A stretch of 64,000 nt of DNA from Candolleomyces eurysporus. Lineage: Eukaryota; Basidiomycota; Agaricomycetes; Agaricales; Psathyrellaceae. The stretch spans positions 124,001 through 188,000 of the forward strand of contig JANBPK010000750.1 of NCBI GenBank assembly GCA_027579435.1, in the 5' to 3' direction. The notes beneath the pieces are model-generated. The model worked only from the letters and a program-made list of their open reading frames with translations, ran no database searches and was not told the DNA's origin. Shown one piece after another: positions 10,743 through 24,600 of this stretch. The position numbers were made by a program, and so were the translations under genes. How positions within the stretch are numbered: position 1 is the first letter of the stretch; every line of letters starts with the position of its first letter.

Positions 10743-13700
10743 GCATGGTCTTTCCAATGTTGAGGAAGGTAGAGACTGGGAAAGGATAGAAATATGCTAA
10801 CACTGTTATCTCTCGGGCGGTAATGAACTACTCCGCGGCTCAAAAGACGATATCGTTAAGCTCCTACCTGCAGTCTGGCGACACTGCAAGTCGGAGCGGG
10901 AAAAATGAGAGATCGAGTGTCGCTGAGTTGGTAAAACTCCTGCTTCGGATGGTTACAAGGCATATTCAAGCTCTCATATCGATAGGCTTACCTCGTTTCN
11001 AAGGAATGAAGATACCTAAAACTGGGCGACTTACCTCGGCCTAGCCCGAAGGGTGCGTGATACGGCGAGAGAAAGCTTATCGGTGGGAACAGGACGTTTT
11101 CCACAGTGATTAGCTCGCGAGCACCCATTGTTCAGATCGCCAATGAAGGAGCTCTATGAGCGTCGAGACTGTTCGAGCAGCAGGCTGTATGATTTGCTTT
11201 TCACCCGGAGTGTTTCGACCGGACTTCAAAAGGGACGCGAATCCCCGAAATAGCCGTCCCGCGTTAATTCACCTTCTTCACCTGGTGCTTTTCTCTCCTG
11301 GCCCTTTCTCGCCGTTTCCGCCGAGCCTCCTGCGAGCCTCATATCTTCATATCGCATATCGTCTGCGGAGGTGGGGTGTTTCACGTTGATTAATGTTGGA
11401 TCGAGCGTCGTGATTCCCGTGGATCTTCCTCGCACAGTAGCGCCACACAGCGATGAGTGAGCAACCTTTGATCACGTTGTATCTCATCACCTTTCGACAG
11501 GGATGGGATTGGACCCTCGANTGGCGAGTGGAAGGTGATTCAGTGACTTGGTCCAAAAATCAGGGGTCCTTTAGACCATTCGTTGGATTCTAAGGGGGTC
11601 CAATCCAATTATTCGGCCAGACAAAGCCCCGAAGTTCAGAACTCGGGGATGCCCTCGATGCTTTCCCGATTGTTAATGGACGCAGCTCCTACTACGGAAG
11701 GCATGAGGAGAAGGTGTGGAATTTGTTTCTCTGAGCCTGTGGCTGACAGTGAACTGTGGGCGGCCTCAAGCTGCTCATCTATCTTGGTTTGTGTCTGACG
11801 AGTGGCTGATTGAATTGAACCTCGATTCAGGGCCCTGTTTGGTTCGTTATGGGCCTTTATTGACTCGTTGTGAACAAAACGGACTGATGCTGAATGGAGT
11901 CATTGGTATGTCTCGATGACGTGAACCACCGGCAATGCGACGATTCGACAACAACCAAGACCGCGATCTTCGCTTCCTTGTGTGGGATCGTCGATGCCTT
12001 ATTTCGCTACTACTGAGCCACATCTCTTTTCATTTGACGTAACACGATGCAGATATGTCAAGACGACTGTTGTGAGATCCAATCTTAACTCGGAGTGGAA
12101 GAACTTACCAATGACTACTGCTTCACATCCGTCCCTGGAACACATGGTGTCCTTGTGTTGGCGAGTGATTCGACCTTCATCTCCGCTTTTCACGATATAG
12201 GATGCTAATATAATTTAGATAAGATAAATGGTTTCGAATCACGCCGAAGTGCGGGGTTGGCTTGGGTGACAAACCTTACACGGAAACATCGCACGGCTAG
12301 AGTTCAGATGGAACTGCAGGGTCAAAGCCAAGAAGATCGCTAAGGCGTGGGCTAGAGTCTAGCAATAGCGGTCAATATTCGAGGTATCGATATGAAAACA
12401 TCGAGGCGCCCAAAGCCTCGAGGATTGAGCTGGACAAACTCCGAATAGGATATGTTGGCGAGGGATCCTATACAGGTTCGAGAATGGGAAAAGACCTTTG
12501 CATGAGGGAACAGAGAGGCCAAGGTTCAGTTTCCAAAGGAAACCGAACCAAGTTTGAACACACACCTGAGAGTTGAGTAGCACTCGGTCTCGGAGGTCAA
12601 TACGCCGAGATCTCACTCTCGGCGCCTATCGATGGCGATGATTGTCGTTGCCTATATTAGATGTTAATGAACTGGTCTTCACTGGTGAGCTAGGATAGTA
12701 CGAACCGTATCAACGGAGAGCATGGCCTACTTGCCTGAAACCAATTGACGAGAGGTGCGTTGGTATGCAGACTCTTACAGTGCTGACGCCACTTGGGTAA
12801 AGAAACCTTCTTTGGGCGTGCAACGCGGAAAACATGCTTTGGGCCCAAGGCAATGGCCAAGTGTGTTGTATGACATAGCTTCCGGCAATAGGACGAGGCG
12901 CCCATGCTAGAGGCAACAAACATAAAATCTGAACGAGACCTGGGACGCGGAGACACGTGTTCCAAACATCCTCATGGCAGGCTTGCGCCACTGCTACAGC
13001 CTCGTGGCTGGCGTTTCATTTGAAACCGCTGTGGCTTCCAATTGTAAGACTTACCTTGAACTGTGCCTTTTTAGACTTGACTTGGCGGAGGTGAATCGAA
13101 CCGGCTGAACGTGTCAAAACCTCCGTCTCCGTTCGGTTGAATAATTGCCATCTACGGCAATGACCTGGCACTGATATGTGGCAANATAGATGGGAGGCAG
13201 GCTGCGATTTGGCTGAGAACCTTCGAAGTTGCCTGGCACGCGATGCTCCCGGCAAAGTCAGTGCAAGCTGACGAGGCCGCAGAGGGTGATCAAGGGTCCA
13301 AGTCCCACTCTGAGTTCTGAAACTTGGAAGGCAGNCCGGAACCAAGATCTTGCCGTATGAAAATAGAGCTATTGAGTAGCACCGGAGCGAGTCATATCCA
13401 GCTATCGAACCAAGTGTCGCNAGACACAACGAACCAGGGCATGGCCGGATCCACCGATTGCTTTGGCGGTCATGGTGAACATCGANCCGTTCTTCACTCT
13501 TGACACCGGCACCACTTGCAAGCAGATGGCATGTCAATTTATGTGGCGAGGAATTTAATAGAAGACCAGTCCTATAGAGAGCCAAGGTGGAGGGTCTGTC
13601 TTGCTATCATGATGNGACTTCNNTTGAGCAGNAGATTCCNACGGTTCGGAAGNCGTTCTGGAGNGTTTCCAGTTGGTCGAGAGAGNACACCTATTTNAAT

Positions 13701-16700
13701 TTGAGCTGAGGNTATTCACTAAATNCGCACCTGAGNTTTATTTTTGACGNGGNCAAGCGATGCGTTTAACCTTTTTGCTTTCGCGAACTTCTANCGATCG
13801 AGGTTGATAACANCGAAAAATAGAACAGAGTATGTCCCAGAGNTGTTGANAGCATACTATATTGCNGAANNNATAAGTNTACGAGTTCGNANNGCNAGAT
13901 NTGTTGAGAAGAGAAGATANACATTCGGNGAGGGTGANCGTCGTAGACAATCAGGNTGATCAGTAGCAGACTCGCAGCNACCTGAANCTAACTCCGCTCA
14001 ANCTCCGCTCNNGACTCTNCTTCGATGAGNNNACTTTACTCTTATTTTTCAGTCGACAACACNGTAAACTTTCTCCACTGTGGCTTTGCATATTTTNTGT
14101 ATNATGCCCNAAACCGNTGTTCATTGAACAGTTTGGCACGATGATCCCGCTCTTAAGCGCCTGCGCACGTCATTACCTCGGCATCTTCCTGGTGTTAGCT
14201 GCAGGCTCAGCTATGCATACCGGTGACCATGCNTCTGATTCTGCGAACATTCCAAGTANCTNTCCAGGCTGCTCAACGAAGGCTGCATGTTTTGCCTGCG
14301 CCGCATCNNAGTTGCACCCCAACAACACTGCACCAAGATTAATGAGCGATGAGCAGCCTTGAAGGCTGTTGGCNNGGAGCGGTGCCACTTNNAAGTTGNC
14401 AGCATTCCTTTCACAATGATGCCATTCCGCGCTTTGACATCGAGGATAGATGAACTAGGCTCGGACGTACCCAAACGCACCAGGCAGCTCGTTTCTCCAG
14501 GGTCGAAACACCATGGGCATTGCCTCGGACTTGCTCTTCCTCAAATTCTGGAAAGGCTTTCTTACCCCGCACATTCTGACGCTGATAGTATTTGAATTGT
14601 TTGAATTGATATACAGATGGNTCATGTCTCACGCAACATGACCCAGGTNCAGCCGCCTNGCTCCTACAGCTGCCGGAACTCGTATTTACGCAGCATCTCT
14701 GATGGCAGACACTGATACGATGCCGCCGGCGACAANTTGGATNCTCAANTCGATAAGCACATCTGCCAACCCATACCGATTTGACTGTGNCAATACAGTC
14801 TCCATATCATGATACGTACTCACAGGTTGTTCCTCGGAAGAATGGAGTGCCAATCCACCTTTCCAGGCCCTAATCACACGTTAATAGNCAGTGCCCGNCT
14901 GTCGTTATGAAGATATCAACTCCGAGTCGTGGCTCAGACTGGATATCTCTTACGAGGGGCCATGCGTCNTTTCCTAGAAGCTCNTAGCAGCCTTCANNAA
15001 TTGATGNCTCAGTCATCAGCTNCAGCGGGAAGGCACTGANNCCGCACAGCGTNCNTCCCGGTTCATCTCTTGCAATCGAACAANNNAGAGCCAGTTCAAC
15101 ATATGTGATATCACTTGGCGCACTCAAATCGCAGCGATCAACTATTAAACCGGGCGGTACATAAACAAGATCGATGACACAACAAGAGCTTATTTTATCC
15201 CAGAATCCCTACACCATCGGAAGACACGCGCTACATATCAGAGAATGAGAAGCGCAGCGCTCTCGGTACGCCTACATGAAGCCGGACGAAAGCCTGGCTA
15301 GAATCACGTACAATCAAACTAGTATTGTCTCTGAAGCTGATAAGATCGCTTCGTGGGGTAGATTGTCTCGGGTTCGATGTGTACTCCCTGCGCAGCCATC
15401 GGAGAGATGAGGATTAGATTAGATTAAACAATGATAATAGGATTGATCAGGCGACCATTGGCATCTNCGNNNNGGNCGTTTGGTGCAACATTAAGTCGGC
15501 TCTAGCGCTCCGAAAACGGACAAGACGGAAGTTCGAATCGCAGTCGAAAAAGTCCTCGGGCCTATCTTCCTCGATTCGTCGCTTTCTGAGGAATGGAGAC
15601 GATGAAGCGTATTCAGGAATTCAGAACCTTCTTCGTAGGTCGAGAATTCGATTTGAACGATTTCGGGAGGCTTCATCCGCAATCAAATCGATGATCTCTT
15701 TGCAGCGCTTGAACTCGATCGCGCAAGAAGGATTGCCTCAATTGGCGCTGTTAATGTTCGGGACGGTATCGAGGTCACTGCCAAGGATGCAGATCGTAGT
15801 GGCGCCTGTAGTCGATAGTTTCCCGCACATCTGANAGGGAGCTTCGACTGAATGTAAGGTGGCTGTCGCGCCTTCTTCATGATCAGCTGCGGCCGTCCTG
15901 ATAGTTGACGATCCAAGCAAGCTATGCGGATTGGCTCCCGTAGCTTGGGCGGTTTTGACAGACCGGCTTGGCATCNTCCAATCTCCCGGGACGACGGCTC
16001 GATAATTGATNTCTGTGAATTGCAGAGCTTAGAACAATCACCAAGAGCGCTACTAGCAATGATGCGTGGGNCATATAGCTTGTCGGCGGGAGGGATGTGG
16101 CGCCGAACTCGTGCCATGGTGCATTTCGAAAAACACACTCACGTTCAAGTGTAGATCAGGAAGGCTCTGAGATTGTACTATAACTCAATCTGAGTCCATT
16201 CTACCGACCCATCGTCCCTNATGCCACAGGCATCGAGCGCAGTTCGTCATCAAGCTTGTCTCAAAGCTTATAATTGCATTTTGGAGCCCNAATTTCAGCN
16301 ATGTTNTCAAGCCGAACGGTTGCAGCGTCCGAGTCCACTCTCAGTGATAATAATGCACGATTGAGTAGGCTTGAAAGTGGATATCTAGANAGCCTGCGCT
16401 TGGCATCCTGTTTTAAAGCTAGTTTTAGNATAAGAAGACGAAGTAGTAGCGCCGTCGTACTACAATGGGACGACTCCNCCCAATTCTTCGACTGTGCCCT
16501 CACAGTCAAACANTTGATTGAGGGAATTCGCGCCTCAGAGCTAGCTTACTTTAGTATCTTAAGCCACTTCTCTTCTGATACGCCTTCTTAAGCTTTAAAT
16601 GCCAAGCGCTCGTGCTCACGAACCGGTCTCTTACACCTGTCANTGAAGGTCTCGAGCCGGTTGTGGGCAGCTCGACGATGCACATGCGACGTCTTGCGTG

Positions 16701-18038
16701 ATGTCGTTTCTGCTCTCGATTTANTNAGCATTCTATAAGTATATCTTATCTCCTCATGAAGTCCTCCAGCTCGTATCGAATGTGCCCCGGCTATTACGGC
16801 AGTTCTGGGTTGCTTTTATAGCGCTATGTTGCCCCCGCGATCACATTTCCAATAAAAACCGCTTTATTAATAGCAGGCGTTGCACTATTTTTAGAATCTC
16901 GCGTGGTCGAGGCTGAAATAGCTTGGCGAGAGTCGTACACTCTGGTACACCGGTACAGATACTCATCCCACTCGCTTCATCTCTTTTTCTTTGGGAGCCA
17001 GAAATGATTTTGCTCAAGCCAAGGCCACCCTGCCCGAGCATGATGGCTGTGGGTGTGGTTCCACTCTCAAGCGGGTGTGTTTTGTCCGATCATCATGCCA
17101 ACTTGATACTGCGCGATTTACGGTGGAAGTTGGAATACCTATTTTCAATTGAATTCTTGCGCCCATTAGCAACGAGCGCTGTTTCGGTTTGAGGTGCTTC
17201 TAGTCTGAATTTCCGCATCAAACGCATTGATGTCCGAGAATTTGAATATCTCTCGGATTTGATGGGAGTTCGTTTGTGCTTCAGTGGGAAGTGGAGGTAA
17301 ATGGTTGGGGAGCTTGAGAAGGTTCGGCCATGAAAGTGGACCGCCAAAGTAACGGGTACATTCATCTGTGACCGGAGTGAAAATAACGGGGTTTGCTCAA
17401 AGCATGGAAAGAAATCAGATGTGTCGAGAGCTCTTCGGTGTACCTCTGGCGGAAAATCACGTCGCACGACCTCCAGCTGAAATTTGGCCGANGCGTATGG
17501 TACCAAGGGCTACGAGAGGTTCAAGCCACCGTGGTACGCATATGCAGCGGCCGGTTCGCATACGAGCCGGGTTNGTTACCAACAAGAGGAAACACCGAAC
17601 TCTCACCGACCCACTCCGTCTTCCAAGCGCGCCGCATATCGCGTCTCCCAATGACCTCCANNNGTTCCTTCTGAAGAAAAAGTATGTACACGCCACATAG
17701 ATTCGAACCTGGTTCGAAATCATGACTGTGGTCCGTTTCAGAGTCGTAAATGAGCGAGGAGACGAACGCGTATGCCATCAGACTGACGCGTCCCGGCTAC
17801 GGAACGCTGTGATGCTCACATCATCACATTTAGTCATCCAACCGACCTTCCAGTTTCTGCGTGATTGTCGCTCCAACTTTGACTGTGCTAATGATAGATC
17901 ATCTCTTCGTCTCTGACTTATTTGTGGAATGCATGGGGCCTCGGATTCGCGAGGATTCTCAAAGTCAGCTCGGGCCGCGTTAGCAAGCCAGGATGAGGTC
18001 ATGGGTAAATCCTTCCAAGTTCTATACAAAACCTGAAG
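10743..18038. other. gene-poor stretch
   Basis: About 7.3 kb with no frame that I recognise and no exon chain with consistent splice sites. Frames above 100 codons at 13.0-13.6, 15.7-16.1 and 17.1-17.5 kb are compositionally unlike the nearby genes. Sequence quality is poor at about 13.6-14.1 kb, where Ns are dense. Decayed transposon or gene remnants are possible, but none can be named from sequence alone. Confidence 0.45.
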
Positions 18039-18178
18039 AGTACGACTCGGAGGCTCACTAATACAGAACTCTACGTCGTCATCGTTAGGTTTTTGATGAT
18101 CTACGCAATGATATTTAAAGTAGGCTGCTTACTATGAACACTGTAGTGTCCTGGATTAGTGAGCCTCCGAGTCGTACT
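18039..18178. repeat. 140-bp inverted-repeat unit (MITE-like or hairpin)
   Basis: The left arm at 18039-18066 begins AGTACGACTCGGAGGC. The right arm at 18151-18178 is its reverse complement, with 24 identical bases, one mismatch, then three more matches. The 84-bp spacer is AT-rich and has no coding capacity. TA dinucleotides lie at both outer ends inside the match, which would suit a Tc1/mariner-type miniature element whose target is TA. A transcribed hairpin is the alternative. No second copy was noticed in the window. Confidence 0.75.
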
Positions 18179-20680
18179 TGTTTGGAGAGTCAGAAAGAAG
18201 CTTAAAGCTATCGTTAACGAGTGTTTCGATTACAAAGATTTGGATTTCTCTCATCGAGTCCCAAGAATTGAGCAGTCCTCAAGGGGCAACTCGTCGCTGG
18301 CTTATCTTTCCATGGCCAGCTGGTTCATCTGAGCCGCCACTCATGAGCTCTCCCAGCCGGGAAATCTCGGGCAGAGAGGGAGGCGGTCGCTCCGGGAACC
18401 TCGCTATACTCACTCGGACAACCCGGATGCATGTGTGCATGTGCTCTTTCTTCCTCAGCTTGGTGGTCAGTGCAGGTCTATATATGTAGTATCACAACTG
18501 CATCGCGGTTGGACGTTTCCGGGAACGGGTATCCGGCCAATGATGTTCAATCGTTATCGTGGTCCTCGTGACCGATTTTCCTTCTCTGGACGTGCATTGC
18601 TTTCCGCTGCTAGCACATTCTGCTGGTTGCCTTGTTCAGCAGTATACTCGAGTGATAGTGCTGCGGTAGGAATACATCGGACGAAGATAAGCTATGCAAT
18701 GTATTCAATTTGCCACTGCGCTTGGCCACCGGTACTACGTCTTCCTTCCGCAGCAGGGCTTGTGAAAGACCTGCGGCGGCGCCGATGGCACTCGTAACTC
18801 TACCGTTGGTTGCTCTGGTCGCTATCTAGTACACCCGGGCCTTCCGATTCGAANTTACAGCCTGATTCAATACCCTGAACCTGAACCTGAGTTATTAGCT
18901 GNTGTTGCGGAATCAAACTGATGCGCATCACCGTAACCGTTCGCTCGCTCGGAACCATGCGGGGAAGAGGATATTGGTGCGGCACAACCTTCTTGCNTTG
19001 CTCATAAAGAATTCTGAGGAAGGACTGCCGCCACTCAGCNTTCGATACGAGATCTACCGAAGGAGTCACGAATCGCGTTCGGAATCGCGAAAATTGACTT
19101 GCTCCTCAGATGTATTGAAGCTAATGTACACGCATATGATAGCTTACATACGGTTTGCAAGCAATTGGACCACTTTTCGGCGAGGATCGCGTCCCTNTAG
19201 ACCCTACTTCTGACTCCATATGCATAACTTNGCGCGAAATAGTTGATGATCGTCGTAAGGGGAGCACTTTCACGCGCTTCAGCGCGATCGCGTACACTGT
19301 ACTACGCGAGAGAAGCGCTTCCGATGGAACTTGCTGGCGAACCAGTCCTAGTCAAAGAGATTGTCGTCGANAGAACCGTCATTAANNATTCGAATAGAGG
19401 ATCCAGAGGAGGTTCATTTCATTGATCATGGGCTTACGTCGACGCCGAAGCGCTCGAAATGATAGGCAGCGTGCTGTGCTCGTATCCTATGCGTCATTGA
19501 GTTTTCATTGTAACGAGATAGGTAGTCCAAGTACCCGACTTCCAAACNCGCAGACGGAGCGAAAATCNTGCCGGTCCGACTGCAAAGGGCTTCCCCTCCA
19601 GAATCCACTGCGAAGAAGTGAACTGGTTANCTGGAAAAGAATCCNAAGCTCACCGTACCCCCAGTGCTGATTCAACCCTGGAGCGGCTTATGACGGCTCG
19701 AGCGGACAGAAGAGAGGAGTTAGGTGCGAACTATGTCCTATCCGCGATGTCGTAGGAGGTTGGAAGTAGAAGACCTAAAGAAAGGATTGGCTTCCCATGA
19801 CTGACCAATCACTTTAGTGATCAACGAAATCACGACCCGGCTTTCAAATACACGAGATGCTGTTGACCATACTGCACATGAGTACATCATACTGATTATG
19901 TTTNCTTGTTGAAAGAAAGACCGACAAANCAGGATGCAAAACCTCACGANAGACAGCTGGTGTANGCTCAAACCTGTTTTCGTTGACCTGANGNGGCTGA
20001 TTGTTCTTTTTGTNANAAGAAAGATTGTGGANGCNNNAAACANGCCACGGAGTTTCCATGGAGGATGTTTGGATTTGGATGTGAAAGGAAAAGAGTAGGC
20101 GTTTCTAGCAANTGGATCGGACCCCACGTCGGACTCGAGCATAAGCACTCTGCTCTTTGAGATACTGATATGANGCCTTTCTGGATCATCAATTGAATTG
20201 AGAGTCAGTGTGGGGTATGTGATATCTAACCGAGGACCGAAAGTCCGAGTCTGAATGAGTCAAGGAGAAGTTCGCAGCTACNGTGTGGCTTATACAGCAG
20301 TAGGGCAGATGAAAAGACTCAGAAGAGGCAGTGCCGGAGGAGTCAGGATGGCACGTCACCCGGGCAGGAGATGAAAGGAAAGCAGAACATGAGGTGGAAG
20401 ATAGTCGGAATCGGACTGCTGGCTGAAAGGGAGAACCTGATGAAAGGATGAAAGGGAGACGGACGAATCTGGCGAATTCGCGATGCATGAGGACGGCGCG
20501 AGGAAGGCCAGATAATCTCTGGGGAAGAGCGAGGTAATCGCAATCGATGCATCCGAGGCAAAGAGACGAACCGGCTCGGTTCCCAAACCGGTAAATCCGG
20601 AAGGTCCGGAAATCTGGCGAACCAGGTCGGTTTAGGACATTGCCCGATTTCGTCTCCACGCTGCCTGTGATTTCAGCTGC
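18179..20680. other. gene-poor stretch left of the acidic-protein gene
   Basis: No convincing coding region. The right end is the upstream region of the gene starting at 20748. A 169-codon minus-strand frame (20189-20698) covers that promoter but resembles nothing known and overlaps the TATA element, so I treat it as chance. Confidence 0.45.
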
Positions 20681-20686
20681 TATAAA
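20681..20686 (+). promoter_or_regulatory. TATA box
   Basis: TATAAA lies 62 bp before the ATG at 20748, a fitting position for a core promoter with a short 5' leader. Confidence 0.5.
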
Positions 20687-20747
20687 GATGCCCGGCATGT
20701 TCGTTTAGTGCCTCCCCACACTGCCAGCCAAGTGCCCCAGCTATACC

Positions 20748-21651
20748 ATGCTCGGCAAAGTTCGCTCAGCGTCCTCCTTCGAGGACTACCACCATCGAGC
20801 CCGCTCAGACATCTCTCGCCTCCTCGATCCCTCCTACACCACCTACGCCCAGCAGAAAACATACAGTGCCTACGTCGACGCGCAGGGGAACATGCACGAC
20901 CCGGACTACCGTCAGTTCCCATTGATCCAGCAAGCGTCGCAGTATTCGGCTACCAGGAGGACATTTAACGCCACTGTCACCCGGCCGCACTGGGAGCTCG
21001 TCGACGAGGACGCGCTTCTGCTCGACGACGACGAGGATCTACTTCTGCAGCCGGAGGACAGCTACTACCCGAAGCGCAACTCGTTCGGAGCCAAGTCTAC
21101 CGTTTCCACCCCCAGAAGCTACCCATCCGCGCGGAGATCCCATTCACCATCAGGGGGAATGCGTCTCTNACCCAAGGTCGACCGCAGGATTCTCGGGGGC
21201 CATCCTTACCCAGTCGGAGGTGTCGCCACCCACCTCCTGGAGTTCGTCTTCATCATCCGAGTCATCATCCCCCTCTTCAACATGCTCCTCGGTGCTCAGG
21301 AGTCGCAGCCAAGAGGCATCGTGTCGCATCGCATCGTCTCTCAAGAGGAAGCGGAGACGGTCGACAGCGACCAGTGGTTCGGACAAGGAGAGCAAGAAGG
21401 TGAAGAAGGTTTCGGAGGAATTCGACGACGATGAATACCTCTACAGCACACGGAATCAGGAGGAGACGGTGTTTGAGGAGGAGGATGAAGAGGAGGACGA
21501 GATGTCGAGGCGGCGGGAACCCGAAGACGATACAGTGCCAACGTGCGGAGAGAGCCTGAAGAAGCAGTGGCAGGCGTGGTCGTTGCGGATACGGTTTGGG
21601 ATGTTCAGGGCAGAGAGGAGGATCAAGCGCAGAGTGCAGTCGCTGATCTAG
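20748..21651 (+). CDS. acidic, serine-rich basidiomycete hypothetical protein
   Basis: A single-exon gene of 300 codons plus stop, provided the N at 21169 is an extra base. With the N counted, the frame shifts and two overlapping frames appear. Without it, one frame runs from MLGKVRSASSFEDYHHRARS to the stop at 21649-21651. The N-terminal third holds the motifs ISRLLDPSY, AYVDAQGNMHDPDYRQFPL and RPHWELVDED, a layout I associate with unnamed proteins of Agaricomycetes. The middle is serine-rich, then comes a basic SLKRKRRRS segment, an acidic stretch (FEEEDEEEDE) and a C-terminus rich in Arg and Trp (LRIRFGMFRAERRIKRRVQS). No membrane segment or catalytic motif is visible. The lysine/arginine cluster could be a nuclear signal. 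Function unknown. Confidence 0.75.
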
Positions 21652-24600
21652 ATGGGGGACTTCACGACCACAGCATGACCCGGACGATATTTTTCTTCTT
21701 CATTCTACGCATTTTCACGCTCTTCACGCACAACCCAACGCATTATGTTTATTTTCACGGATTCACCAACGCAAGCTCATGTATTTCTACCATCTACCAT
21801 TCACTCGGCATCTCTTCCGCATCATGCATATACCCCGTCCCCATTCTCTGGACCATCATTTTTATTCGCTATCCCCTCTTGCTTTCGCTTTCATCCCATC
21901 CCCATTCCACGTCGTATGCGTTGCATCGTCCTTCATGCTTCCATGGTTTTATGGTTCATGTGTACAACAGTTCTAAAAGGTTTTATGGGTATTTAGTTGT
22001 AGCTATTAGTTTACTCGAGTCTAAGGACTCTCCGCATAGCATTCGCGATACCCTAGGTATTACACTTCAATGACATTGAAAAAAGTAGCATTCCGAACAC
22101 ACATATCGTCTGATTTTTGAGTGCAAAATATCCTTGGGGATTGAGACCCTTAACAACGCTGGGTCCAGTGGTATGGGTGCACAGGAACCTGAGGGAGCTA
22201 GGCCAAATGGCGAACGCGAAGGGTCTTGGCTCTTAGGCGCCGACCGGCTTGGACAGGCCGAACATCCGATAAGATCACGAGACGCATGTATCCCTGCTGA
22301 GATTAGATTATCACCTCTTCTGCTCGCTGTTCGCCAGCAATGAGGACGTGGAACGCCTCGCTACATTCACTCACCTCGACGAAATTAATGAAAGAGCTCG
22401 AATTAGACTGATGGTATAGCATGATGCAAGGCTAACACTGATATGAAAGAGGAGGTCAAAAAGGGAACTAAATTGAATAAGCTATGGGGGTGTAAACACT
22501 GCGCCTCGGTCTCCCCGTTCCTCCATGCATGCAAGTTGCCAATGAGAGTCGCTGTGAGTACGCAGGAACGTGGACACGAGGAAGACAGGTACCCTGTTTG
22601 AAGAATCCTATTCTAGACCAACGCGACCCACTGGCACGACATCTCCCATCAAGGCGTGTACATTGGCCCACAGGGCCGGTAAGGCGCTCAGTGCAGTAGA
22701 CGTCCTCTTTTTAGAGCAACTGCTGTGGTAAGCCAACCCACGAGTGAATTGTTGTCTTCTTCTAACGGTATTCTAGACTTTCGGTTTCGGAATTCCGAAC
22801 TTCTCGGCTACACAGGCCTCCCTCAGGCTCGCAGGTTCTGTACCCTAGGACCTGGCAGCGAGGCGGGGTAGAGAAGCTGAAAGAAGTCGAAAGTGGACGG
22901 GCGTACGTGATGGGAGAGGACACGATGCTACATGATGCTGTTAAGCGGCCGCGCACGCTGCATCCACTTCTATAGCAGATATCGATAATCAAAGCGTGGA
23001 AGTCTTTTAGTTGGATTGCTTTATGTTACGATTTCGTCAGAGGAACGAGGCAGTGAAGATTTCAATTTCAACTTTCATCTTCACAAGTCGTGCCATTCCA
23101 CCAATTCTTTCGACGGAAAATACAGCTCCTAGGAGATATGGAAGCCTGCTCTCGCAGCTCGTGAGTCGCAATTCTCAAGTCACTCGGCTTGGTCAAGCAT
23201 TTGTCAATCGTTCCACTTCTTCGACGTACGTCTCTGTCAGCGAACCGCCGCGAGGCCGTGACTTCAATAGATTCGGCCTTGGAACACGGAGAACAGTGGG
23301 TAAGGTTCACCGAAGTAGGACTAGAGTAGCGTACTACCTGGTATAGGAAGTATGTCTGTCCAGCGGGCGACTCGGAATGTCCGATGGAATCGAATTCGGT
23401 TATCTTATCGAATTCAATTGGTCCATTCTCTCCGACCGTGGATCAGCAAATGCAGCGGGTGATGGCAAGCATGGAATCCGAATTCGAGCCTCTCCGCAAT
23501 TGGAACGAACTCTAACAGTCGATAGATAGACCTCATGTTCNTGCGGTTCGACAGATAAGTACAGATTCATGCAGGCCTGTCAACCTGTCGAACCCATTCC
23601 ATCGTGCACGGGGGTGAGAAGAAGTCTCTTTCCACTTCTAGACGCTTGGGTGGGTGCTGGCACCGGGCGCGCACACGCCCGGGGGTATGAACCCGCCGAT
23701 TTGGCGTATCACTTGAACACTCAGAATTCCAAGCACAAGGCGGCATTTCGATGCCAGCTCGAAGTCTAGGCTGCGATAGAGCGTCTATCAATGTCTATAT
23801 AAAAGAAACAGCGTGCCAAGGACTAAAGCTGCCATTTCCTCCTACAGCATCCACTGGCAGCTCGACTGCAAGCTGGTCATGAGGTCCTCAAGTTCTACAA
23901 TGGGTAGAGGGCATGAGGGTGGTGAAANAACGACGAGTCTGTACGTATTCATTATCGATTTCATTGCAATATCAACGAAGTCGATTAGATGGATAGACAA
24001 GAGATATTTCCCTCANAAGAAGAGAACTCGTCCTGTGACGACGATCCCGACGGGACTGACCCGACGACACGAGGCGATGTGGGGTATCATTTTTCAATAT
24101 ATAGACGCACTCTATAGCATTAAATGTGAACGACCCAACCAAACCACCCTTAAAATGTCAATAATCTATTCGACGAGCGTGACGCGTGTGTGATATGAGC
24201 CTCAAGCTGCTTCCATCCTTCCTTTGTCTGTGTCATCAACCCAGTGATTCAAGTGATTCTGATTTTCTTTCAGATAGACATAATCCGTCCAGCTTAATTA
24301 CATAAATAGATTCGACATCGCATTCAAGCTATTACAAAGAATTTGAGAAAGAGNTGTGATATCGCGGGAAGGAACATGAGGCGCGAGTGAATGAACGCGA
24401 TCACTCCCCAGCAAAGAGGTGCATGTCAGCGCAGAGCCCCACCAAATCACACCCTCACTCGTATTGCTACGGTACGGGAGAAGAAACACCACTTTTTTCT
24501 TCGGGCANATCGTACCGACTTGAGCTCATGCCACGAGAGGAGTCACTGAATGTCAGCTCTTCGGTAACGGCACNCCGGTACGTATCCATAGTACCCTGCA

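Noticed and set aside
15738..16138. minus-strand frames around 15.7-16.1 kb that look mildly protein-like
   Set aside because: Frames shift repeatedly without splice signals and no domain could be named.
17699..17712. TTCGAA-containing sequence resembling a tRNA B box on the minus strand
   Set aside because: The flanking bases do not form a T-stem and no matching A box or acceptor stem was found.
20189..20698. 169-codon minus-strand frame with an ATG
   Set aside because: It overlaps the TATA box and promoter of the gene at 20748 and matches nothing recognisable.
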